From Pseudomonas sp. P8_241 (GTDB lineage Bacteria; Pseudomonadota; Gammaproteobacteria; Pseudomonadales; Pseudomonadaceae): DNA of 64,000 nucleotides. The stretch spans positions 124,001 through 188,000 of the forward strand of contig NZ_CP125377.1 of the NCBI RefSeq assembly GCF_034008315.1, given 5' to 3'. Of the stretch, positions 57,098-64,000 are shown piece by piece. Under the pieces are notes generated by a model. The model was not told the origin of the DNA. It ran no database searches and was given only the letters and a program-made list of their open reading frames with translations. How positions within the stretch are numbered: position 1 is the stretch's first letter; each line of letters opens with the position of its first letter. Made by a program: the position numbers and the translations under genes.

Positions 57098-58995
57098 GCG
57101 CTTTGCTCCAACTGACGGCCCGCGCCGCGTTTTTTCAAATGAATCATCAACAGCGAAATGGCTGCCGGCGTTACGCCCGGGATACGCGAGGCCTGGCCCA
57201 AAGTCTCCGGACGTGTCGCACCGAGTTTGCTCTGGATCTCTTTGGAGAGACCGGAAATATTCGTGTAATCGATATCCACAGGCAGTCTGGTGTCCTCGCT
57301 GGCGCGCAGGCGGGCGATTTCATCCTGTTGACGATCGATGTAGCCGGCGTACTTGGTCTTGATTTCGACCTGCTCGGCAACCTGTGGATCTTCTGCGCCC
57401 CCACCGGTCACGGCGATCAAACCAGCGTAGTCGATTTCCGGGCGACTCAAGAGATTGAGCAGGTTGTATTCGTGGGTCAGAGGCGTGCCGAATTTTTCGG
57501 CAATGGCATCGCCCTGTTCGGTGCCCGGGCGGACCCAGGTGCTTTTCAGGCGCTGCTCTTCCAACTCGATGCTCTCGCGTTTTTTGCAGAACGCGGCCCA
57601 GCGCACGTCATCCACCAGACCCAGTTCGCGACCTTTTTCAGTCAAGCGCAGGTCGGCGTTGTCTTCCCGCAGGATCAGACGGTACTCGGCCCGGGAGGTG
57701 AACATCCGGTACGGCTCTTGAGTACCAAGGGTGATCAGGTCGTCGACCAATACGCCGATGTACGCTTCATCGCGACGCGGGCACCAGGCGTCTTTGCCTT
57801 GGGCACGCAGTGCAGCGTTGGTCCCGGCAAGCAAACCCTGGGCACCGGCTTCTTCGTAACCGGTCGTACCGTTGATTTGCCCGGCGAAGAACAAACCGCC
57901 GATGACTTTGGTTTCCAGGCTGTACTTCAGGTCTCGCGGATCGAAGTAGTCGTACTCGATGGCGTAGCCCGGACGCACGATGTGTGCGTTTTCCATCCCG
58001 CGGATCGATTGCACGATCTGCAATTGCACGTCAAACGGCAAGCTTGTGGATATTCCGTTCGGGTACAGCTCATGGGTGGTCAAACCTTCCGGTTCGATAA
58101 ACACCTGATGGCTTTCCTTGTCAGCGAAGCGATGGATCTTGTCTTCGATCGACGGGCAATAACGCGGACCGATCCCTTCGATCTCACCGGCAGCGGAATA
58201 CATCGGCGAACGATCGAGGTTCGCGGCAATGATTTCGTGAGTGCGAGCGTTGGTGTGTGTAATCCAGCAGCTGACTTGCTTCGGATGCTGCTCTTTGGAC
58301 CCCATGAACGACATCACCGGGATCGGCGTATCACCCGGTTGTTCGGACATCACCGAGAAATCCACAGACCGCCCGTCGATACGCGGCGGAGTACCGGTTT
58401 TCAAACGGCCCACACGCAATGGCAGTTCACGCAGACGGTGAGCCAGCGCGATCGATGGCGGATCACCGGCGCGACCGCCGGAAAAATTCTGCAAACCGAT
58501 GTGGATAAGTCCACCGAGGAACGTGCCGGTGGTCAACACCACGGAATCAGCGAAGAAACGCAGACCCATTTGCGTGACAACGCCCCGGACTTGCTCCTGC
58601 TCGACGATCAGGTCGTCTGCGGCCTGTTGAAATATCCACAGGTTCGGCTGATTTTCCAGGATCTCGCGGACAGCGGCCTTGTACAGAATACGGTCTGCCT
58701 GTGCGCGGGTTGCTCGCACAGCCGGACCTTTGCGGCTGTTCAACACGCGAAACTGGATACCGCCTTGATCGGTAGCCATGGCCATCGCGCCGCCGAGGGC
58801 GTCGATTTCCTTGACCAGGTGGCTTTTGCCGATCCCCCCGATGGCCGGATTGCAACTCATGGCACCGAGGGTTTCCACGTTATGCGTCAGCAACAGGGTT
58901 TTGACCCCCATACGTGCTGAGGCCAGTGCTGCCTCGGTACCGGCATGACCGCCGCCGATGACGATCACTTCAAAACGGGAAGGGAAATCCACCAC
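57094..58995 (-). CDS. mnmG: tRNA uridine modification enzyme MnmG (GidA)
   Basis: FAD protein of 633 residues. With MnmE it makes the carboxymethylaminomethyl group on U34 of several tRNAs. The FAD motif [11 protein letters not shown] is at residues 13-23, with [22 protein letters not shown] after it, and the GidA signature [11 protein letters not shown]. It starts with GTG (two GTG codons in a row, at 58995 and 58992; either may be used). It is translationally coupled to rsmG. Confidence 0.96.
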   Translation of the reverse strand: MVDFPSRFEVIVIGGGHAGTEAALASARMGVKTLLLTHNVETLGAMSCNPAIGGIGKSHLVKEIDALGGAMAMATDQGGIQFRVLNSRKGPAVRATRAQADRILYKAAVREILENQPNLWIFQQAADDLIVEQEQVRGVVTQMGLRFFADSVVLTTGTFLGGLIHIGLQNFSGGRAGDPPSIALAHRLRELPLRVGRLKTGTPPRIDGRSVDFSVMSEQPGDTPIPVMSFMGSKEQHPKQVSCWITHTNARTHEIIAANLDRSPMYSAAGEIEGIGPRYCPSIEDKIHRFADKESHQVFIEPEGLTTHELYPNGISTSLPFDVQLQIVQSIRGMENAHIVRPGYAIEYDYFDPRDLKYSLETKVIGGLFFAGQINGTTGYEEAGAQGLLAGTNAALRAQGKDAWCPRRDEAYIGVLVDDLITLGTQEPYRMFTSRAEYRLILREDNADLRLTEKGRELGLVDDVRWAAFCKKRESIELEEQRLKSTWVRPGTEQGDAIAEKFGTPLTHEYNLLNLLSRPEIDYAGLIAVTGGGAEDPQVAEQVEIKTKYAGYIDRQQDEIARLRASEDTRLPVDIDYTNISGLSKEIQSKLGATRPETLGQASRIPGVTPAAISLLMIHLKKRGAGRQLEQSA

Positions 58996-59099
58996 GCACC
59001 TCGTGCCTGCTTAAGTAGGTAATTCAGGAATAGTTTGAGCTCAGGTTTTTGGACCTGGTCGACAAGTATAGGGACTTCGCACTTCCTAAAGAACCCTTT

Positions 59100-59410
59100 G
59101 CACAAAATTTAACCAGCTGTGGAAAAGTCGCGGTTATAGAAATTAAAAAGAAAGAAATTTATTAAATCTTTGTTTTTATGTTTATTTCTATGCGGCCTAC
59201 TTTCTGTGGATAGATTGATACAGGCCTTTATTTTCAATGTGTACAGAGGTTCAAAACCCTGTGTTCATGTGCCAATGAGGCCCTTGGATAACCGGTGTAA
59301 GCCTGTGGATGAAAGGGTTGGTTATCCACAGAGCGGGTTATGTTCAGTTTTCGAGCCCTGTTATCAACCGACCTTAACTGCAGTTATTCACAGGGCTTAA
59401 TCCACAGAAA
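59100..59410. other. Second origin-like region: AT-rich stretch and DnaA boxes (mnmG-mnmE)
   Basis: The gap 58996-59544 has no gene. It holds an AT-rich block (59130-59190) and, to its right, DnaA-box sequences: 59118-59126 (reverse, TTTTCCACA), 59205-59213 (reverse), 59304-59312 (reverse), 59322-59330 (perfect TTATCCACA), 59384-59392 (TTATTCACA) and 59398-59406 (TAATCCACA). The order of elements resembles the rpmH-dnaA region at 63.6-63.97 kb, suggesting a diverged duplicate. Confidence 0.65.
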
Positions 59411-59544
59411 AGCGCCGGAATGATCAAAATCCGGGCACATAAATGCCGCTCAAGCAAAAAGAATCCGCTCGGCACTCGGTGTTTGATCAAGAAAAGGAGA
59501 AAGCAGACAGGCTCGAATGGCCTGTCTGTGGACAACGAAGGGCG

Positions 59545-60915
59545 TTATTTACCGATGCAGAAGCTGGAAAAAATCCTTCCCAACAGATCATCGGAGCTGA
59601 ATGCGCCGGTAATTTCCCCCAGGGCATGCTGAGCCTGTCGCAAATCCTCTGCCAGCAACTCGCCGGCACCGGCCAGAGTCAGCTGAGCGCGACCATGCTC
59701 GAGGGCGGCACTGGCATGACGCAATGCGTCCAGGTGACGCCTGCGTGCGCTGAAGCTGCTTTCCGACGTCTGTTCGTAACCCATGCAGGCCTTGAGGTGA
59801 TCACGCAATAGATCAAGGCCATCACCGCCCGCCTTTGCGCTGAGGCTGATCGTCACGTGCCCGTCCTCGCTGACTTCCAGGGCGATGGCTTCGCCCGTAA
59901 GGTCTGCCTTGTTGCGGATCAGGGTGACTTTCGCGGGATCTGGACGGACTTCTAGAAACTCCGGCCACAATGCAAAAGGATCAAGTGCCTCTGGAGCGGT
60001 GGCATCGACGACCAGCAGCACTCGGTCCGCCTCACTGATCGCTTTCAATGCCCGTTCTACGCCGATTTTTTCTACATGATCATCGGTATCGCGCAGACCG
60101 GCGGTATCGACGACGTGCAACGGCATGCCATCGATGTGGATATGTTCTCGAAGTACATCCCGGGTAGTACCGGCAATTTCTGTCACGATCGCCGCTTCGC
60201 GACCGGCCAACGCATTGAGCAAACTCGATTTACCCGCATTCGGACGACCGGCAATCACCACCGTCATACCGTCACGCAGCAAGGCGCCCTGCCCGGCTTC
60301 ACGCATAACGGTGGATAACTCGTCGCGTACTTTATCGAGCATGCTCAGGACATGGCCATCGGCGAGGAAGTCGATTTCTTCTTCCGGGAAATCGATTGCG
60401 GCTTCAACGTAGATACGCAGGCCAATCAGTTGCTCGGTGAGGTTATGCACACGTGCCGAAAATGCCCCTTGCAAGGAGCGCAGTGCATTTCGTGCAGCCT
60501 GCGCAGAACTGGCTTCGATCAGGTCGGCGATGGCTTCCGCCTGGGCGAGGTCCAGCTTGTCGTTCAGAAAGGCTCGCTCGCTGAATTCGCCTGGTCGGGC
60601 GAGCCGACAGCCCAATTCCAAACAACGTTTGAGCAACATATCGAGAACAATCGGGCCGCCGTGCCCCTGGAGTTCAAGCACATCTTCGCCGGTGAAAGAG
60701 TTGGGCCCGGGGAAATACAGCGCGATGCCCTGGTCGAGCACCTCGTCGTGTTCACTGAGAAAAGGCCCGTAATGGGCGTATCGCGGCTTGAGTTCGCGAC
60801 CACTGAAGGCCTTGGCCGCTACGCTGGCCAACGGCCCGGAAATTCGGACGATGCCGACACCACCACGACCTTGGGCAGTCGCGACAGCGGCGATGGTTTC
60901 ACGAGGAACGCTCAT
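59545..60915 (-). CDS. mnmE: tRNA modification GTPase MnmE (TrmE)
   Basis: A 456-residue GTPase partner of MnmG in U34 modification. The N-terminal tetrahydrofolate-binding domain has IVRISGP and the GHGGP block, the G1 motif is [13 protein letters not shown]4 is NKAD, and the C-terminal catalytic Cys lies in FCIGK. The start at the ATG at 60915 gives [19 protein letters not shown], the standard opening. Confidence 0.96.
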   Translation of the reverse strand: MSVPRETIAAVATAQGRGGVGIVRISGPLASVAAKAFSGRELKPRYAHYGPFLSEHDEVLDQGIALYFPGPNSFTGEDVLELQGHGGPIVLDMLLKRCLELGCRLARPGEFSERAFLNDKLDLAQAEAIADLIEASSAQAARNALRSLQGAFSARVHNLTEQLIGLRIYVEAAIDFPEEEIDFLADGHVLSMLDKVRDELSTVMREAGQGALLRDGMTVVIAGRPNAGKSSLLNALAGREAAIVTEIAGTTRDVLREHIHIDGMPLHVVDTAGLRDTDDHVEKIGVERALKAISEADRVLLVVDATAPEALDPFALWPEFLEVRPDPAKVTLIRNKADLTGEAIALEVSEDGHVTISLSAKAGGDGLDLLRDHLKACMGYEQTSESSFSARRRHLDALRHASAALEHGRAQLTLAGAGELLAEDLRQAQHALGEITGAFSSDDLLGRIFSSFCIGK

Positions 60916-60947
60916 AAACCGGTATCCAGACAAAAGTGACAGATAGC

Positions 60948-60972
60948 AAAACGCCCCACTAGGGGGCGTTTT
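60948..60972 (-). terminator. Terminator after yidC
   Basis: A perfect 10-bp stem AAAACGCCCC / GGGGCGTTTT with a 5-base loop, 23 bp past the yidC stop. A perfect DnaA box TTATCCACA lies beside it at 60979-60987. Confidence 0.88.
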
Positions 60973-60994
60973 GAGTGGTTATCCACAGTGTAAA

Positions 60995-62674
60995 TCAGGC
61001 AGCTGCTTTAGCGGCTGCTTCGATTTTACGTGTGATGTACCACTGTTGGGCAATCGACAGGCAGTTGTTCACTACCCAGTACAGCACCAGACCAGCCGGG
61101 AACCACAGGAAGAAGAAGGTGAAGATGATTGGCATCAGCTTCATCACCTTGGCCTGCATCGGATCCGGTGGAGTCGGGTTCAGCTGCTGCTGGATGAACA
61201 TGGTTGCACCCATGATGATCGGCAGAATGAAGAACGGATCCTTGATCGACAGGTCAGTAATCCACAGCATGAACGGCGCTTGGCGCATTTCAACGCTTTC
61301 CAGCAGAACCCAGTACAGCGAGAGGAAAACCGGCATCTGCACGAGGATTGGCAAGCAGCCACCCAGCGGATTGATCTTCTCTTTTTTGTACAGCTCCATC
61401 ATGGCCTGCGACATTTTCTGCCGGTCATCGCCATGTTGCTCTTTCAGCGCGGCCAGTTTCGGTGCTACTGCACGCATGCGCGCCATGGATTTGTAGCTGG
61501 CAGCCGACAGCGGGAAGAAAATCCCTTTGATCAGCATGGTCAGGAAGATGATCGACCAGCCCCAGTTACCCACAATGGCGTGGATATGTTGCAGCAACCA
61601 GAAGATCGGTTGAGCGATGAACCAGAGAATGCCGTAGTCGACAGTCAGCTCAAGGCCTGGGGACAACTCTTTTAGCACAGCCTGGCTTTTTGGACCGGCA
61701 TAAAGAACAGCGCTGGTTTCAGCCTTGGCACCCGGTGCAACGGTCAAAGAAGGACCGGTGTAACCGATGATGTAGTTGCCTTTGCTGTCTTTACGGGTCT
61801 GGACGACGTTGTTATCGCCTTTGGCCGGAATCCACGCGGTGACGAAGTAGTGTTGCAACCAGGCAACCCACCCGCCAGTAACGGTTTCTTTCAACGGGGC
61901 CTTGTCCATGTCCTTCATGGACACTTTCTTGTACGGCTCCGAACTTGTCCACAGGGCAGCGCCCAGGTAAGTGGCGGTGCCAGTGGCGGTGGTCGAAGAT
62001 GGATCGGCGCTGGCATCACGCTTGAGTTGCGCGAACATTGCACCGGACCAGGGCTGAGCGCTCTGGTTGTCGACCAGATAGGAGACGGTTACGTCATACA
62101 GGCCACGTTTCAGGGTGAAACGTTTGATGTAGTTGACGCCGTCCTTGCTGAACTTCAGGTCCACGACCAATTGGTCTTGACCGTCAGCCAGTTGATAAAC
62201 CTTCTTCTCCGAGGAATAAACCGGACGACCGGCCGGGTTTGCATCCGGACCATTGGTGCCGATCAGACCGCTTTGTGCCAGATAAGTACGTTCGCTGCCA
62301 TTATCGAACAGCTGGAACGGAATTTCCGGATGATCCTGGCGACGCGGGTAAAGCGGCAGCATCAGCTGGGCAACATCACCACCCTGTGGGTCGATAGCGA
62401 GTTCCAGTACATCCGTTTTGATCTGGATGAGGTCCTTGCTGGCGGCCACCGGCGTTTCGGCAGGTGCGCTGGTATCACTTGCGGCACGCGGAATGTCGTC
62501 ACTGGCGGAAGCGTTATTGCCAGTGGCGGTGTCCGGCAAACCGGATGTAGTCGTACTGGAAGCAACATTCTGAGTCGGCAGGGCAGCCTGGCCATAGTCC
62601 TGGTTCCATTTAAGAACCATAACGTAGGACACGATTGCCAGGGCGACGATCAGGATCGTGCGTTTGATATCCAT
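60995..62674 (-). CDS. yidC: Membrane protein insertase YidC
   Basis: A 559-residue Oxa1-family insertase. The first membrane helix (residues 6-22) is followed by a Thr/Ser-rich linker, a large periplasmic beta domain (about 60-340), then the conserved five-helix insertase core with FPLSAASYKSMARMRAVAPK and PLGGCLPILVQMPVFLSLY. It inserts proteins such as subunit c of the ATP synthase. It starts 2 bp after yidD. Confidence 0.96.
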   Translation of the reverse strand: MDIKRTILIVALAIVSYVMVLKWNQDYGQAALPTQNVASSTTTSGLPDTATGNNASASDDIPRAASDTSAPAETPVAASKDLIQIKTDVLELAIDPQGGDVAQLMLPLYPRRQDHPEIPFQLFDNGSERTYLAQSGLIGTNGPDANPAGRPVYSSEKKVYQLADGQDQLVVDLKFSKDGVNYIKRFTLKRGLYDVTVSYLVDNQSAQPWSGAMFAQLKRDASADPSSTTATGTATYLGAALWTSSEPYKKVSMKDMDKAPLKETVTGGWVAWLQHYFVTAWIPAKGDNNVVQTRKDSKGNYIIGYTGPSLTVAPGAKAETSAVLYAGPKSQAVLKELSPGLELTVDYGILWFIAQPIFWLLQHIHAIVGNWGWSIIFLTMLIKGIFFPLSAASYKSMARMRAVAPKLAALKEQHGDDRQKMSQAMMELYKKEKINPLGGCLPILVQMPVFLSLYWVLLESVEMRQAPFMLWITDLSIKDPFFILPIIMGATMFIQQQLNPTPPDPMQAKVMKLMPIIFTFFFLWFPAGLVLYWVVNNCLSIAQQWYITRKIEAAAKAAA

Positions 62675-62676
62675 GA

Positions 62677-62922
62677 TTACTCGGCCATCGAAGAAGAACG
62701 GGAGGTAGGGATAGGTGGAACCGGGTCATAACCACCGGGATTCCACGGATGACAGCGACCTAAACGACGAAAGGTCAGCCAGCCACCGCGCAGAAGGCCA
62801 TGATTTTCAATGGCTTCCAACGCGTAGCAGGAACAACTGGGGTAGAAGCGACAGTGACTGGCCATCAGGGGACTAATGGCATAGCGATAAAACTGGATCG
62901 GAACGAGTGCCAGTTTACGCAT
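62677..62922 (-). CDS. yidD: Membrane protein insertion efficiency factor YidD
   Basis: An 81-residue small protein with the family core [20 protein letters not shown] and [20 protein letters not shown]. It assists YidC. The start overlaps the end of rnpA by 8 bp. Confidence 0.95.
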   Translation of the reverse strand: MRKLALVPIQFYRYAISPLMASHCRFYPSCSCYALEAIENHGLLRGGWLTFRRLGRCHPWNPGGYDPVPPIPTSRSSSMAE

Positions 62923-63316
62923 CTGGACTGTCTACCCCTACAGTTTCGGTTTTGACTGCTGGTACCGGCGTGGTGCGAGCCAGACGCTTCCAGAGTTTGC
63001 CGAAATGCTGAATCAATTCGGGGTTTTCTACGTCACCCAAACCTTTGCGCGCGACGATAACTATGTCCCATCCGACCAGTGAGTCCTGGTTCAGGCGAAA
63101 CGATTCGCGCATCAGACGTTTGAGGCGATTGCGCTCGACGGAGAGCTTTACGCTCTTTTTCCCGATAACCAGCCCGAGACGGGGGTGATCAAGATCGTTG
63201 TTGCGCGCAAGGAGCAGGAGATTTTTCCCCGGAACCTTGCCGGTAGGGGAGTCAAAGACTGCCTTGAAATGCCGGGGGGTAAGCAGGCGCTTTTCCCGAC
63301 TGAAGTCCTGACTCAC
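62915..63316 (-). CDS. rnpA: Ribonuclease P protein component
   Basis: A 133-residue basic protein partner of the RNase P RNA in tRNA 5' processing. The RNR signature is [16 protein letters not shown]. The start is placed at the GTG at 63316 ([12 protein letters not shown]), in line with other pseudomonads; the longer open frame upstream overlaps rpmH and is not plausible. It starts 16 bp after rpmH. Confidence 0.93.
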   Translation of the reverse strand: MSQDFSREKRLLTPRHFKAVFDSPTGKVPGKNLLLLARNNDLDHPRLGLVIGKKSVKLSVERNRLKRLMRESFRLNQDSLVGWDIVIVARKGLGDVENPELIQHFGKLWKRLARTTPVPAVKTETVGVDSPDA

Positions 63317-63332
63317 CTCCAGTGCCGGCTTA

Positions 63333-63467
63333 TCAAACTGCCAGACGCGCACGACCTTTGGCGCGACGACGCGACAGAACGGCACGACCGTTCTTGGTAG
63401 CCATGCGAGCACGGAAACCGTGGGTACGAGCGCGTTTGATAGTGCTTGGTTGGAAAGTACGTTTCAT
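63333..63467 (-). CDS. rpmH: Ribosomal protein L34
   Basis: A 44-residue, very basic large-subunit protein, [20 protein letters not shown] and onward to GRARLAV, with the complete L34 signature. It is the first gene leftward from the origin and forms an operon with rnpA. Confidence 0.97.
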   Translation of the reverse strand: MKRTFQPSTIKRARTHGFRARMATKNGRAVLSRRRAKGRARLAV

Positions 63468-63579
63468 TGTCGTGTTACCTGGTTCGTCCACAACGGGCCG
63501 GAATGGCCCCCGTTTTAAGAGACCGGGGATTCTAGAGAAAGCAAGCCTCTAGGTCAATTTCCAACCAACGTTTCCCTAT

Positions 63580-64000
63580 AAATAGATCTCCAGCGGTTTT
63601 TCAGCGTTTGCCCGTGACGTAGATATAAAAATAAGAAAGGAAAGTATTTAAAGCTTTTCTGTAAAGCTTATAAAAGCTAGGTACCCCATCTGCTGTGGAT
63701 AACTCATTCAAAGCCTTGTTATCCATGATGTACAGAGAATGACAACTACAGTGGAAAACAGTGTTCAGCCTGTGCTGCGCTGTCGGATAACCTGTGTGTG
63801 AAACGGGCTGTTATCCACAGGCTGGTTATCCACCGAGTTTCGCCCCCACTTGTGCAAAGATCTTAAGCCTGGTTATCCACAGGGCTTATGCACAGACCAT
63901 TGGTCGTCTTTTTTGAGCAGGGAGCACTGACTCTTCCTTTATGAGGAGCCACCTTCATGTGGATAAGTCGGCGTCTGGTCGCTACAATGGCCGCTTGTTT
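63580..64000. other. oriC: oriC region between rpmH and dnaA (partial)
   Basis: The intergenic region left of dnaA, whose coding part lies beyond the window. It holds an AT-rich block (63585-63685) and many DnaA boxes. Perfect or class-perfect ones are at 63694-63702 (reverse), 63811-63819, 63873-63881, 63886-63894 (TTATGCACA) and 63958-63966 (reverse); one-mismatch copies are at 63826-63834 and nearby. The dnaA promoter probably lies at the far right. Confidence 0.85.

Overview
The window is a chromosomal segment of a Pseudomonas of the P. fluorescens group. The evidence is the gene order next to the origin (rpmH-rnpA-yidD-yidC-mnmE-mnmG-rsmG-parA-parB-atpIBEFHAGDC-glmU-glmR-glmS, all on the minus strand), DnaA boxes at the right edge, parS sites of the pseudomonad type, and REP palindromes typical of this group. 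The right edge (about 63.58-64.0 kb) is the rpmH-dnaA intergenic origin. A second origin-like DnaA-box cluster lies between mnmG and mnmE.

Layout. (1) 0-24 kb: ordinary core or variable chromosome. It holds pdxY (partial), a DUF3301 protein, two COG0523 GTPases of which one (zigA) is divergent from folE2 across a perfect Zur operator, a DUF3617 protein, cardiolipin synthase, cyclopropane fatty acid synthase, a four-gene translationally coupled operon of three SPFH membrane proteins and a P1B-type ATPase, lpd, an Lrp regulator, a LysE exporter, two envelope proteins (DUF3142 lipoprotein and a repeat protein), a PNPOx/FNR/ferredoxin fusion, a GST and a LysR regulator. (2) 24.6-29.4 kb: an efflux operon (AI-2E-type permease, NodT-type outer-membrane channel, HlyD adaptor, DUF2955 permease). 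(3) 29,594-43,181: a 13.6-kb Tn7-like transposon. It lies exactly 25 bp past the glmS stop codon and is flanked by the 5-bp duplication ACGGG. Its left end has three spaced, and its right end three tandem, TnsB-type binding repeats. (4) 43.2-63.5 kb: glmS, glmR, glmU, the complete ATP synthase operon, parAB, rsmG, mnmG, mnmE, yidC, yidD, rnpA, rpmH.

The transposon is the biologically interesting part. Its transposition genes are decayed: tnsA is intact, tnsB is cut to 18 codons by an IS3-family element, tnsC is absent, and only an N-terminal TniQ-like fragment remains next to an IS630-family insertion. It also holds a second, internal copy of the left end, so it looks like a composite. The cargo reads as a defence island. 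It has a retron operon (PRTase-like effector, winged-helix protein, structured msr/msd-like region, reverse transcriptase), a WYL-domain regulator of the BrxR/CapW type with its own inverted-repeat operator, a 932-residue protein with eight exact 47-residue TPR-like repeats, a divergent OLD-family ATPase/nuclease cut off before its TOPRIM domain, and a small gene pair that includes a beta-flower-type protein.

Metal homeostasis links two parts of the left half. zigA/folE2 carry a perfect Zur box. The His-rich SPFH/P-type ATPase operon carries a related palindrome at its start, suggesting shared zinc control. Two exact parS sequences lie inside coding regions at 4.0 and 11.0 kb, and would serve the ParAB encoded at 55-56 kb.
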